Below are positions 23,123 to 35,334 of a stretch of DNA of 64,000 nt, in pieces (position 1 is the first letter of the stretch; each line of letters starts with the position of its first letter). The position numbers and the translations under genes are program-made. The notes beneath the pieces are model-generated. The model searched no databases and was not told the DNA's origin. It worked only from the letters and a program-made list of their open reading frames with translations. The stretch lies in the NCBI RefSeq assembly GCF_030272615.1, contig NC_081414.1:783472119-783536118 (forward strand), in the 5' to 3' direction. The DNA comes from Cryptomeria japonica. Lineage: Eukaryota > Streptophyta > Pinopsida > Cupressales > Cupressaceae.

Positions 23123-23896
23123 TGTTGGCAAATACACACTCCAATGAGAAATTGTAGGTGATTGAAGTTATTGTCATTGATGGCAACCTTACAATCCTAC
23201 AACATCGGCACCGATAGACACCGACACAGGCACAAACATCGGCACTGGCACTGGCAACAATAAAGATGGACACCACCACCCTGGCCGACAGGATGTTATT
23301 TATTGTATTTTGTAATTAATTGTAATATCTTTTTGTAAGACAACAAGGTGAGTTGTAATATGACTCATATAAGTATGACTACTTGTAAATCATTTTATAG
23401 ATGTGGATATGGTTAGATTATTGATGCGAATATTAAGGTAGAGTTTGAAATAAGGTTTTGGAAGTTGCAGAGCTTAAACCGATACTGAACCTCACATAGC
23501 AGATGTCGATCCAAAGCAATACATAACATTGGATTTATATAATCCACTTTTGTAAGTTAGTGAGACTTCTCTTTTGTATTTAAGCAGTGAGCTTTAGGCA
23601 GTTGGCCTTCCTGCATGTGCAGGACCCTATTGTAACAGTAATATTCTCTTATTGGCTAGTAAGCGAATATTGTGGGTCACAAATCCCATCGAGGTTTTTC
23701 CCACACCAGGTTTCCTCATTAAAATATTGTGTTATGGTGTGCTTTCTATGTTGTGGTTGTTGTTCTTATTTACTGCATTAATTTTGGTTTACCGGTACAT
23801 AGTTTTGGAATGCTTTTCATTTAATAAGTTAAGAAAATCCATTAACTAGCAAGATACTGATTCACCCCCCTCTCAGTATCTTTAGGAATCCTAACA
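23123..23896 (+). repeat. 3' LTR of the 6.76-kb element
   Basis: TGTTGGCAAATACACACTCC to ctttaggaatcctaaca, followed by the TSD aactc. Confidence 0.93.
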
Positions 23897-23901
23897 AACT
23901 C

Positions 23902-25057
23902 CCCATGGCATACTTTATATCTCTACTAAGAACCATATGTGTGTGAGCCACTTTAGAGGTCCGACCTCCTACGCCAACAATTAGAAGGATTTTGGCAACT
24001 AGTACAAGTGGTTTTTAGTAAAGGCTTCCAGTCATGTGGCCATACATGTGGCACTTACAGCTTTGTAAATACAAAAGGTTCCTAGCATATAGAGGTTACA
24101 CTCCATAGGGTTTATGGGGAAACATAGTATTGGTATGAACTTATTAGCACATGTTTCTTGTGACTTTCATCACAAACATGATTTATTTAGAGTGGAATGG
24201 AAGGACTCGATATTGACCCATTTCCACTTTGGGTCTTTCCCCTCAAGGCTACTCGGGAAGGTAGGCCCTCTAAAGGTTATACATAAAAGAAAGTAGGTCT
24301 AATTTTCTGATCACTGTATGATTGGTGAGAGCATACTTACCTGCTACTTTATCAAGCATAGAAAACACAAGTTCATTTTAGCTTTCTAAAATCTATGTGC
24401 ACCTATTTTTAAAAAGTCACTCAAAATACAAGTTGCATGTTGTTAGTTTATCCCCCTTAGTTAAGCTAAATGAGCATGAATATGATGTGTTACTTTCCAA
24501 AATAGAACTCTTAATTAACTAGGTGAGGAAATGCATGAAATTTGCTTTAAAAACAATCTTACACATGTATGTTGGTGGTTTGAAAAAATTAAGTTCTTGG
24601 ACATTTGGACCTGTAACAAAATTCTGTCAGTTGCAACTAAAAGCGCTATCCTAACAAATGCGTTGTCTTTCACCTCTAAAGCATTATCCTACAGGATAAA
24701 AGCGCTAACCTAAACCACAAAAGTGTTTCTCTACGAACTAAGAAGTAAGAATTCTCTAACAAAAACATTAACCAAACTGACAAAATAATTAACTTGACTG
24801 ACAAACACGCTAACCTGAAGGATAAAAATGTTGTTTTGAAGTTTAAATGAATTGTTTTACAAATAAAAGTGCTAACCTAAATGATAAATGCACTAACTTG
24901 CAGGACAAAAGTGCAATCCTATCAAATAAAGGCACTGTCAGAACTCACATAGGTGTGAATCTATATTACAAATGTGTTAAATTTTCTTTTTTGTGAGAAT
25001 TAGACAGGATATTAGAAAGAATATACGAGGCTCTAAGCCCCATGGTGGGTGGCAAAA
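23902..25057 (-). other. 5' leader of the minus-strand Ty3 element, part 2
   Basis: Continuation of the leader after the insertion. It holds a cluster of gcgcta and related motifs (about 24640-24960) and otherwise no gene. Its right edge abuts the LTR. A minus-strand tggggcttagagcc near 25030-25045 is a weak primer-site candidate. Confidence 0.55.
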
Positions 25058-26190
25058 TGTGTCGACTTGAATTTCATCATTAGAATACTACCTGCAACAT
25101 ATTAGTTTCACAAAATACAAAGGAAATGCTACAAGAAATCAAAACTCAACCAATGAAACTACATGAAATGCATATAAAATAAAATTACTATTATTACCTT
25201 CATTGTTTATGTCTCATTGTGTCCTAACTCCACTGTTCTTGGTTGCAAATGATGTGCTCTCAAACAAGCACTGATAGCTTCCAAGATGGCATATGGACTG
25301 ATAACTGATAGTTAACTGATACTATGATATGCAATGCTAAATGATTATGCTAAAATGCTAATTGCTATTTGCTTCAAGATTAAAACTTACAAATGCATAA
25401 GTTTTCACAAATGATTAACTTGAAAACTCACTTGAAGATTTACTTGAAGACTAACTCTTTCTCAACTCAAATTCCTGATTTTATAGACTTTGAGAGGATA
25501 AGATGATGTGGCCTAGATCAACAATCATGATTAGATCTGTAGATTTGGATGGGTGTGAGCAAAGGTGAAGGTTGAGAGAAAGGGGGAAGGAGAAGACAAG
25601 TGTCACTCATCTCACCTTGACTGGGTTCCTGACTGAGGGAATCTAGGGATGGTTGGAGAAGATTTAGGCATGAGAGCACAAGTGGACTCAAGTCCTTCCT
25701 AGGATGTAGAGATGTTGGAGAGAATATAGAAGAAGGTTATGAAATATATGTACGTACATAATATTTCATTAAATTTGGAAGTTGGAGATAAATGATGAAT
25801 TAATATTTAAGAAATATTAATATCTTTAGCCACATGATTGATAAGTTGGCAAAGGAAAGATGAAGTGGAGATGGAAGGATGAGTTGGAAAAGAGATTAAA
25901 TAATTAATAATTATTTAATATTTGAGACTATAGGATAGAAGAATAACCATTAGATATTAGATATTCAAATGATTGGAGGAAATAATTAAATATTAGATAT
26001 TTAATTAATTTAGAGGAATGGGATAGATGAATTAATTAATCAAATATTTCAATTAAACTAATTAATAGAAAGACACGAAATGAATTAAATAAATTAATCT
26101 TTTCACATTAACTATTTAATAGAAGAATAAACATTAAATAAATATAAAATATTTATTTAATCACTCATAGCCAATTTTTATGTGTATACA
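25058..26190 (-). repeat. 5' LTR of the minus-strand Ty3 element
   Basis: On the minus strand it starts TGTATACACATAAAAATTGG, close to TGTAGACATATAAAAATGAC of the Tat-like LTR at 7047. It ends in ...GTCGACACA, and the AT-rich U3 runs in the same relative place. That gives about 1.13 kb. The opposite LTR is not in the window, so both ends are inferred from resemblance. Confidence 0.65.
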
Positions 26191-26749
26191 ACACCTATGT
26201 ACATATAAACAACCTATTTATATCCTCCATCTATCCTCCATTCCTATAGAGAAAACTAAATTCAATTGTTCCCCATTTTGTTACATATAAAATCTACACC
26301 CAAAGATTGAATTTATAGAATGGAAAGAGCTCCAAAACCACCAATAAAGACTCTTCATTACTCATTACCACAACCCTTAGAATTCCTCTATTGAAATAAA
26401 AAAGATATTAGTTTAGCTTCCAATACCTTCCCTCCAACATGGACACCTATGCTAGCAAGATAAACATTACATTAAATGTAATAAATGATCAAAAACCAAG
26501 AGACATCTATAGCCTTTTCCATATTCCCACTTGGAGAATCCCATAGGTCACTCTTTTTGTACTTTCTTAAGTCATTAAATATCTTATTCTAGACATCCAT
26601 AAGTGGGGAAAATAATATTAAATATTTGTTTTCATAAAATACATTTATCACTGCTAGTGTAACTCATCACCCCTTATGAATGTATTATAAAAAATGGTGA
26701 GAATTAAATATTAAAAATTATTTTCCCAGTAAATCCTAAGGGTCTTAGG
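26191..26749. other. Flanking sequence before the copia insertion
   Basis: AT-rich, no open frame of note and no repeat that I recognise. The last five bases, ttagg (26745-26749), are the TSD of the copia element. The same stretch continues at 63065. Confidence 0.5.
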
Positions 26750-27815
26750 TGTTAGGACCCAGAGGCAACTCAAAGGGGGCAGTGAATCAGTTGTCTATTA
26801 ATTTCAACCCAAATCAAACTTGATACTTAATACCGGTAAACCGAACTTAATGTTAGTTGATAGATTAGTAGTTCATATTAATACTGGTGAAACTCAATGC
26901 ATAAAATAGAAAAAGAAACAACATCCACAATACATAACATAGAGATTTGTATGTGGAAACCCTATAAGGGGAAAAACCACGGTGGGAAACCTTACCCAAA
27001 ATCAGATGATACTACTGCAGATAGTATGTATATACAAATGGGGTCTGCACATGTAGAAAGGCCAACCGCCTAGAGCTCACTGCTCAATCACAAAATAGGA
27101 GTCACATTGACTACAATTGGATGGTTAAATCCAATGATAATGTACTACTCAAAGTAGCATCTCCAATGCTGGATTCAATACCAGTTAACCTTTGATAATC
27201 ACCTTCAAACCTTCCTTGAACCTTCTTTGTGGTCTTCTCATATGATCTTCAATATTCGTACATACCATGTTACAAAACCATATACCATATATCATTCTCT
27301 TCCTATTACTGCTTCTACATCTATTTCACAAATGAGATTTTGCATATATACCAAAACCCAGGACCAAATGTGTAGGTCGGCTTACTAAGAATATTACAAT
27401 TAAATCAATTACAAATAAGTCAAGATGTGATGCATCATGTCAGCTCAATACATTTACAACAATATCCAATTAATAAATCATCTCCATGACGTGTCGTGTT
27501 GATCTGGAATAGATAATGCATGTCGGTCCATAACCTAGACCAATTTCCTAGTAACAACAAATATGTCAATGTGATTAGACCAATAACCAAAATACCAAAA
27601 CCAAGTATCCAAACCATGTCTTTGACATAACCAAGTGATCTTCAGATGGTAACAAGTCATCCTTAGTGTCGGTGAACAATATATCGGTGACTATGCATAA
27701 GTCACTAAACTTGTCAGTGAACATAATGTGTCAGTTCAACATAACCAAAGATCTCCAGAAGGATAAGTGTTGACATCAATGACAAAACTAATGCAACACA
27801 TCCATAATACCAACA
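26750..27815 (-). repeat. 3' LTR of copia copy 2
   Basis: 1,066 bp; on the minus strand TGTTGGTATT...CCTAACA. The uninterrupted sequence near 27640 (cataaccaagtgatc) shows what the DNA transposon's insertion site in the other LTR looked like before insertion. Confidence 0.95.
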
Positions 27816-28211
27816 ATCTCCCCCTTTGGTATTGATGGCAACACAAGATGGAAAAACATTTAAGTGCCAAAATAGCAAAAAACCAAAAACCAAAAACCAA
27901 CAATATCCTGAATAGATCAATACCAGAAATCAAAATACAAATGCAGAGAGTATATATCTCTCCCCCAATGAATAGTCTCTCCCCATAGGATAATGTTTCC
28001 TAAATACAATTTTTTCCCATAGATATCTCTCCCCCTTTGACATCAAATGCCAAAGCAATACAAATACTAGATCATACAACTAATCCATAGAACCAATTAC
28101 AATAACCAATTATTATAACCAGCTACTCCCCTGAGAAGTAGCTCTCCTCCATCAAAGCCGGAAAAAGGTTTCTCTATTAATTTTGTCAGTTTGATGCCAA
28201 TCATCAACTGT
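27816..28211 (-). other. Copia 3' UTR and polypurine tract
   Basis: No gene. The minus-strand tract aaagggggagat abuts the LTR. Two further purine runs (near 27960 and 28020, aaagggggagagata on the minus strand) resemble it. Confidence 0.75.
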
Positions 28212-29600
28212 CTAAGTCTCTATCGATGAGGATATTACCCCAAGCTTCTCTCTAAGATATTCAAAAGTATCCTTAGGCAAAGGCTTAGTAAAGATATCTT
28301 CAATCTGCTCTTTAGTATTCACATAAACCAATCTCACTTCTTTTGCTTCAACATTCTCTTTCAGAAAATTATATTTGATAGAAACATTTTTAGTTTTAGA
28401 GTGAAATACCATATTCTTTGATATATCAATTGCTCCTGAATTATCACAAAAAATGATTATAGGTTCTTTGCATTTTACCTTTATGTCCTTCAACATTTGC
28501 TTAATCCATAATACCTGAGTACAATTAGTTGTTGCTGCAACATATTCTAATTCTGCTGTTGATAATGATGTACAACTTTGTTTCTTGTTCAACCATGAAA
28601 TGAATCTACTACCAAGGAAGAATGCCCCGACAGTGGTCCTCTTTTTGTCATCTACATCTCCTGCCCAATTTGCATCGGTGTATTGCCCATAAATAAAAAA
28701 TTTCATCTTTAGGATACCATAAACCAAGATTTATTGTGCCTTTTAGATACTGGAAAATCCTTTTCACTGCTAATTCATGATTTTCTTTAGGATTACTCTG
28801 AAATCTTGAAACAATAAATACTGCATTCATTATATCAAGTCTTATTTGTGTCAAATATAGTAAACCTCCAATCATAGATTTGTATCTTGTCAGATTAACA
28901 AGGGTTGAATCATCCTTCAATGTAAATTTATCAGTTGTAGTCATAGGAGTACTTATCGGTTTAGAGTTTTCTATACCAAATTTCTTCAATATTTACTTCA
29001 AGTACTTTGTTTGACATATGAATATACCTTTATCAATCTGTTAAATCTACAATCCTAAAAATAATTTTATCTCCCCAATTATAGACATTTCAAATTCTTC
29101 CTGCATCTTATTCGCAAAGTCTTTACACAATCCATGTTCTCCTCCAAAAATGATATCATCAACAAAAACTTCAATAACCAAGATGTATTCATTAGTCACT
29201 TTGAAATATAAGTTGTTGTCAACATTAATTTTAGTGTAACCAAGCTTCAAAAGATATTTGTCCAATCTAGCATACCAAGCTCTAGGAGCTTGCTTCAATC
29301 CATACAAAGCTTTCCTTAATCTGTAAACCATATCTTTATCATTTGTCAATGAAAATCCATCAGGCTGTTGAATGTAAACTTCCTCTTCAAGATTACCATT
29401 CAAAAATGCACATTTTACATCCATTTGGTATACTCTATAGTTCTTGTGAGCTGCAAATGCAAGAAATAATCTAACTACCTTAATTATAGCTACCAGTGCA
29501 AAAGTTTCATTGTAATCAATTCCCTCTTTCTATGAATATCCTTTACACACTAATCTTGTTTTGTTTTTTATTACCTTACCATCTTCATTAAGTTTATTTA
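28212..29600 (-). pseudogene. Copia reverse transcriptase and RNase H (copy 2)
   Basis: RT motifs read MDVKCAFLNGNLEEEVY, YGLKQAPRAWYARLDKYL and EVFVDDIIFGG; the usual YVDD is FVDD here. Two stops near 29040-28990 interrupt it. The motif YKSMIGGLLYLT follows. A shift near 28690 moves to the RNase H frame, with YTDANWAGDVDDKKRT, STAELEYVA, IIFCDNSGAI and DIFTKPLP, and a TAG just before 28212. It is better preserved than copy 1 but still not open. The 29424-29600 part carries the expected RT start in degraded form. Confidence 0.93.
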
Positions 29601-29616
29601 TGAATACCCATTTAGT

Positions 29617-30638
29617 TCAACTTACATTTTTGTCTTTAGGTCGTGGAACTAATGTCCATGTATTATTCTTTTCAATTTGTTCTAATTCATCTTCCATAGC
29701 TTTAATCCAATATTTATCTTCACATGCCTCAATAACAGATGTTGGTTCAATTTGAGAAATTAAACATACCTCTTCATTTGCCAGTCTTCCTCTTGTCATA
29801 ACACCTTGATACTTATTCCCAATTATTTGACTTTCAGAGTGATTCAGTCTTACATACCTGGTTGTGTTCACGTGTTGTTGTTCTTCAGTCACTGTGGAAT
29901 TCTTTGATGATGTCAGTGTACCTGGATCCACATTTTGTACCGGTGCACTATGTATAGGTTCATTTATGATCATCTCAACTGCCAGTTCAGAATCCATAGA
30001 TCTTGAATTTCCTCTAAAGTGTTCATCTATCTTCACATTTGCACTCTCAATGATTTTCTGCAATCTTTTATTACAACATCTATATGCCTTGCTCTTAGAT
30101 GAATAATGAATAAATATGCCTTTGTCACTTTTAGGATCAAATTTACCAATATACTCATCTCTTCTAATATAACATTTGCTTCCAAATATTTTGACGTATT
30201 TAAGAGTAGGAGTATTACCAAACCATAGTTCATAAGGGTTCTTACCAGTTTCACCTTTGATGTGAACTCTATTAAAAGTGTAAACTACAGTATTCATTGC
30301 TTCTCTCCAATACACATCAGGTAGATTTGCTTCCAATATCATGCTTCTAGCTGCATCCAGAATAGTTTTGTTCTTCCTTTCCACAACTCCATTTTGTTGA
30401 GGTGTTCGAGGTGCTGATAGTTGTCTTTTGATTCCATTCACTTCAGAGAATGTATTGAACTCCTTAGATGTAAATTCACCTCCTTGATCTGATCTTAAAC
30501 ATTTGATTTTCTTACCAATTTCATTCTCTACCATTGCCTTGAATAGTTTGAATTTCCCAAAAGCATCTGATTTCTCCCTGAAAAAGGTAACCCAACACAT
30601 TCTAGAATAATCATCAATGATTAGCATAAAGTATCTAT
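29617..30638 (-). pseudogene. Copia integrase core and C-terminal part (copy 2)
   Basis: 336 open codons. Motifs are MLIIDDYSRMCWVTFF, CLRSDQGGEFTSKEF (second catalytic Asp), and SAPRTPQQNGVVERKN with the catalytic Glu. A GKNPYELWFGNTPTLKYVKI segment and a Ser/Thr-rich connector to RT follow. The N-terminal integrase half is displaced to 32477-32825 by an insertion that falls between Gly and Asp-Arg-Tyr of the core, exactly in frame. Confidence 0.93.
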
Positions 30639-31477
30639 TGTTAGGAATCCTTTAGATACTGAGAGGAGGAGGTGAATCAGTTTCTAACTAGTGTACAGAA
30701 TTTCTTAACTTAAAACATGCAGAACATATTATAACAGTGTACCAGTATGCAAGAAATAATGCAATAAACAGAATTAAGAACAGCCACATGAAAAGCACAC
30801 CATAACACATGGATTTAACGAGGAAACCTGGTGTGGGAAAAACCTCGGTGGGATTTGTGACCCACAATATCCACTTACTTGCCAATAAGAGAATATTACT
30901 TACAATAGGGGCCTGCACATGCAGGAAGGCCAACTGCCTAGAGCTCACTGCTCAATGGGAAGTCTCGTTGACTTACAATGTGGATTATACAAATCCAATA
31001 TATTGTATTGCTTTACAATAACATCTATAATGCCTGATCCAGTACTGGTTGCTACTCTGCTTCTTACATAAACCCTTTACCCTATATTTTGCATAATAGG
31101 TCTACCTTAATATTTCACATACATCACTTTCTTCACTTCCTTACCTCATTACAAAAAGTCTACAATGATCTCTTTTATATATAAGAGTCATTTTACAACA
31201 TGCCAAGTCGGCTTACAAAGTTTTTACAATAATAAACAAAATATAATATAACAAAATCTTGTCGGCATCTATGTCGGTATACTTCCTTTCTCTATGTCGA
31301 TGCCGGTGTCCCGAGTGCTGGTGTAGAGTGTGATCTGATGATGCCAGTGTGCTAACTTTTCGGTGTAATGCTTTGCTGGTATAATGCCTTGCCGGTGCCA
31401 TAGGATTGCAAGGTTGCCATCAATAACAAAACCTTCAATCACATACAATGTCTCATTGGAGTGTGCATATGCCAACA
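30639..31477 (-). repeat. 3' LTR of the truncated element
   Basis: On the plus strand tgttaggaatcctttagat...tatgccaaca, 839 bp, with the same ends as the LTR of the 6.76-kb element but about 65 bp longer. atctccccctttggcatt follows on the plus strand, the reverse of the polypurine tract. Confidence 0.88.
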
Positions 31478-31679
31478 ATCTCCCCCTTTGGCATTGATGG
31501 CAACACTCATGAGAAATTTCAAAAGGTGTATCCAAAAATGTGAAGTCTAAAAATGTTACCAAAAATGTGTGTGCTCCCCCTGAGCATATGATTACTGTGA
31601 TGTTGAATTTTCTCATCCCACTACTCCCCCTTTGGCATCAATGACAAAGGTTGTCAAGATGTTAGTAGAGTTTGTAGTT

Positions 31680-32476
31680 TCAACCTTGTAACTGGGTAGT
31701 TACAATTTGAAATAGATCTACCAAAATCAAGTTTATACTCTCCATAAACTTTTTACTATCTCTTATTGTTGTCTCTATTCTCTTAACTGTACCGGTGAGA
31801 TGTTGCAAATGCTCTGCCGGTGTTTTATGTCCCTGTATTAGTGCCTCAGATACTTCCTTCTGCAATGATGCTAGATAGTCCAATCTTGGACTCAGTTTTA
31901 ATCTTAGATGCTTTGCCTTATTCACTATTCTCTCTTTTTCTCTTTCCAATTTAAGTAATTCTTCCTCAAAATTTGTAATCTTCTGTTGAAAAACTGATAA
32001 TGTATCAGGTGAGTTAACAAAATTATCTGCAAGTTTATTGATTTCATCATGTACCTTGTTCATCTTCTTATCTATATCTATAGTCAAAAAGTTTGTCTTA
32101 TAGGTGTCTTTGTATAGAGTTTTGTACTCTTTTAATAAATTACACACTTCCGGTAGAAGTGTGTCAAAATCTCTAGTACACTTCTTTATCTGCTCATTAA
32201 AGAATCTTTGTTCTTCAATGTCTCTTCCTTTATTTTCTCAATGTTTTATGTGATATATTTACACAAGGTATCAAGTTGTCCTAAAGAATCTTTGTTGTCT
32301 ATATTACAGTTAGGAGCAATTACCTTCAAAATTGGTATTGTGTCATCTATTGCCTTATAAGCTTGTGAGCTGCAATCTGTTATCTTTTTAATTGAATCCA
32401 ATAGTACCTCAGTCACATTAGTTGATTTCTAGCCTGATAATGAACCTACATTCTGAGTACCGCCAGTGGAAGTAAC
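31680..32476 (-). pseudogene. C-terminal remnant of the unknown long ORF
   Basis: The open part (32147-31680) reads as a coiled coil with KLEREKERIVNKAKHLRLKL, SPRLDYLASLQKEVSEALI and TPAEHLQHLTGTV. It aligns with RIKFKAKELKCRLSPKLDIL and the following lines of the ORF at 22103-22800. Upstream (32150-32476) a further homologous segment including NVTEVLL is present with stops and a shift. The start is cut at the truncation point. Confidence 0.8.
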
Positions 32477-32825
32477 CTCCCTGTAGAATTCTTGTTGTTG
32501 CCAAACCACACAAGTCAGTATGAATTAAATCAAGAACATTATTGGATTTCTCATAAATACTCATAAAATTTGTTCTAACTTGCTTTCCCATTTGACATTC
32601 CTTACATACTCGATTATGAGGTTTTACAATCTTAGGTAAATCCCTTACTTCTTTAGTTGAACTAATCTTTACAATGCAATCAAAATTCACATGACAAAGT
32701 CTTTTATGCCATAACCAACTTTCATCAATATGTGCAATTAAGCATGTCTTTTCATTGTTTTTCAAATGAAAGATATTACCTCTAGTTTGATTGCTGGTTG
32801 CAATCTCCAAACCAGTTCTATTCAT
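32477..32825 (-). pseudogene. Copia integrase zinc-binding half (copy 2)
   Basis: HHCC finger: WLWHKRLCHVNFDCIVKI and then CKECQMGKQ. VLDLIHTDLCG follows with the first catalytic Asp. The copia frame ends at CAG-GGA-G (32483-32477) where the truncated element begins. A TAG at about 32853 separates it from the protease part. Confidence 0.92.
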
Positions 32826-32855
32826 GATATTGCATTTACCATTCTTGAATTGTAA

Positions 32856-33696
32856 CTAAAATCCATTTTCAACTAATTGACCAACACTCAAAAGATTATG
32901 CTTCAAACCTTCAACATAATAAACGTTGTCAGTGTTGTGCTTACCATCAAAAGAGATAATGCCTTTTCCTTTGATCAAAGAAGCTTTATCATCCCCAAAT
33001 CTTACTAGACGTCCATTGTGTTCCTGAAAAGATAAGAATTTACTTTTATCACCACTCATATGATGTGAACATCCAGAATCTATAATCCATTCATCATTTT
33101 CTTCAATTTTAGCTGCCAAGGCATGTTCTACCAGTGGAACAGTAGGTGTTGGTTGATCTTCTTTTATTGCAACAAAATCACATCCATTGTCTATTGGTTC
33201 TTCATCAAAATCATCAGTAACTCCTTCATTAACATAGTAACATGACTTGTCTCTATTCTTCTTAAATATGTATCTTTGATATTCAAAGTTAGGCTTATAT
33301 GTTCTTTTAGCTTCTTCTCTCATTCTTGCATGTCTATCAGGACATCTAGATGCCATATGACCAACTTTATTGCAGTTAAAACATTTAAATGGTGCTTTAC
33401 CTTCATACTTACTTCCAATAGAACCTTTAGGCATTTTCCTTGCAAATAGTGCTTCAAGTTCTTCCAATTTTTCATTTCCCTTCGTGATATCTTTAGGTTC
33501 TCTTGCATAAAGTGCTTTCCAATCAGATTTGTCTGATGATGATGATGCTGCAGATGATGATGCTTTAAGGCTAAATCTGTCTTAATTGTAGCAACATGAC
33601 CAAATTCCTCAAGCTCAAATGCTGAAATTTTTCCAACCAAGGTATCTCTAGGTACTGATGTATTAGGCATTGTTCTCAACTCATTAATAGAAGGTA
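32856..33696 (-). pseudogene. Copia gag (C-terminal) and protease (copy 2)
   Basis: From the right: KVPSINELRTMPNTSVPRD, then a shift near 33575. The zinc knuckle CFNCNKVGHMASRC (CX2CX4HX4C intact) follows, and the protease has IIDSGCSHHMSGDKSKFL, in which DSG is the catalytic motif, and NVYYVEGLKHNLLSVGQL. The gag N-terminus is at 45149-45654 beyond the 11.44-kb element. Confidence 0.92.
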
Positions 33697-33701
33697 CTTT
33701 C

Positions 33702-35222
33702 TGTAGACACCCAAAAATGGTCAACACTTGCGAAGTCATACTTCAACGTTTGCGCATTGCCTCATTTTAGGTTTTTGCGTCGCATTAACATTTCTCCTAT
33801 GTCACGCACTTGGTCTTTATCATTTGCGAACATCGAGTCATTCTTCTATATTCTTCAATCATCTCGTCCTCGAATTTGGTCTTGTCAACAACATTATCCA
33901 GTCATGATTTTGATCGATTTTATCTTATTGCATCAATGAGCATGCTTATTTGTCATCATTTTGGACATTGTCAATCCTAATTAGGGTTTTGTCCTCTTAT
34001 CAATCTTATCATCAATCTTATCATCATCAATCCTTCAATCTTGTCATTTTAACGATCGATTTGTCATTGACCGTTGTCATATTCAATCTTGTCATCGATC
34101 GTGGTCATTATCTTGTCATTTTGCAATCTATTTTGTCATCGATTCTTGTCCTCTTGTCGATCTTGTCATTTTGCGATCAATTTTGCTATCGATCATTGTC
34201 TATCTTAATTATGTCAATTTGGATCAATTTGTCATTGTTCCTTGTCAATTGGCGCATTTATCAATCAAATCATTTTGTCGCATTGGTCATTTATCAGTCC
34301 ACAATCATGACATTAATTATCCTCAATCAAGACCTAATTGTCATTTTCGCATTTCTAATTCGTCTTCTAGGGTTTTATGATTTATTCATTTAACCTAATT
34401 TGTCATTTCTTCCTTTAGGATTAAATAAATTACTTATTTATCCTAAGTCTTCTCATTACAATTAAATCTTTATTTAATTGGCTAATTATTCCTCTTTGTG
34501 AATTGATTAATAAATGAAAAATTATTAATTAATTCACTAAATCCTAATTCTAATTTCCATCAATTTCCAATTTCCTAATTTTCATCAATTTCAATTTCCT
34601 AATTTTTCAAATTTCTAATTCCTTTTCCCTCCTAATTCATCTCCTAATTCCATGGGAATGGCATGTCAATTTGTCATAAAATTGTCATAATTGACAATCA
34701 ATCAATTTTGACATAGAATGTGTCATAATTTGTCATCAAATTGTCAATCAATCAAATTATGCATGGAAAGTGCATAATTTGTCATAATTTGTCATATTGA
34801 TTTGCAATTTCCATTTGAATTGCATCATGCCAATTTTGTGATTTCTCCAATTTCTCTATAAATTGGATAATTTTTCTTCAATCATCCCCTTCAATTACTT
34901 CTTGAAATCCGAATTGCTGTCAAACTATCAAATTTTAGTTCTAGTACTCTTGAGCTTTTTGCTTTCAATTGTGAGGGCACTTGTAGGTGAGATCCACAAA
35001 ACTATTGAAGAGGAAAGAACAACAATGGAGCCGCATGGAAGGAGTATTCAATCTTGAATCTGGTTTGCATAATGTTTTCTTTTGAATGCTTCATTTTCAT
35101 ACCTCTATTGAATGTGCATTGTGATTAGGTTCATTGCAATGAGTATTTCTTTGATTGAGCTATCATGTTTAATGTTTTGATTGATATATCTTATTTTGAT
35201 GAATCCTAATTTCTATCCCACA
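33702..35222 (+). repeat. 5' LTR of the 11.44-kb element
   Basis: TGTAGACACCCAAAAATGG to CTATCCCACA, 1,521 bp. It is rich in tttgtcat/cttgtcat repeats. A TATA-like ctctataaattgg lies at 34855-34867. The open frames in this LTR (for example 33950-34393) recur in the other LTR and have no domain. Confidence 0.95.
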
Positions 35223-35227
35223 TTAAA

Positions 35228-35243
35228 TGGTGAACCCGACGTG
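35228..35243 (+). other. Primer binding site candidate
   Basis: tggtgaacccgacgtg starts five bases after the LTR end. The TGG start and position fit a tRNA 3' end, but I could not assign the tRNA. Confidence 0.6.
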
Positions 35244-35334
35244 AATACTAACCTTCTAACCATCTTACTGTGTTTTGGAGTCCTTCTAAGCTGATTTGCA
35301 GGTCAAAACTCAAAAACAGGGTCGTGCAGTGCAT

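Larger units (their letters stand above)
17133..23896 (+). mobile_element. Complete 6.76-kb non-autonomous LTR element
   Basis: Two LTRs of 773-774 bp, TSD aactc on both sides (17128-17132 and 23897-23901), a Met-type primer site and a polypurine tract. The interior encodes a gag-like zinc-knuckle protein and a long unknown ORF; I find no protease, integrase, RT or RNase H. LTR ends (TGTTGGCA...CCTAACA), PPT and PBS resemble those of the copia family in this window, so that family may supply its enzymes. A truncated relative is at 30639-32476. Confidence 0.92.
11167..26190 (-). mobile_element. Minus-strand Ty3/gypsy element, 5' half, interrupted
   Basis: Reading leftward: 5' LTR (26190-25058), long leader, gag (16041 on), protease, linker and the first part of reverse transcriptase, which stops at 11167 where copia copy 1 inserted. 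The rest lies outside the window to the left of the nested insertions. The 6.76-kb element occupies 17133-23896 inside the leader. Gag through RT is mostly one frame apart from a shift near 15160. Whether it shares a family with the Tat-like element at 1-8518 is not certain, but their LTR starts (TGTATACA and TGTAGACA) are related. Confidence 0.8.
30639..32476 (-). mobile_element. 5'-truncated relative of the 6.76-kb element
   Basis: Its 3' LTR (30639-31477), polypurine tract and the C-terminal part of the long unknown ORF are present; the 5' LTR, primer site and gag-like ORF are not. On the copia reading the flanks join as CAG-GGA-G plus AT-AGA-TAC without a missing or duplicated base, so the copy appears to have been truncated when it inserted. 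Confidence 0.8.

Noticed and set aside
25058-26190. Reading this LTR as the 3' LTR of a plus-strand element (ggcaaaatg before it resembles a polypurine tract)
   Set aside because: The right end (tgtgtataca) and U3 layout match a Ty3 LTR in minus orientation, and a minus-strand gag with a shared leader hairpin lies to its left.
33950-34393. 147-residue hydrophobic open frame, repeated at 43871-44314
   Set aside because: It lies inside both LTR copies of the 11.44-kb element and simply reflects tttgtcat/cttgtcat repeats.
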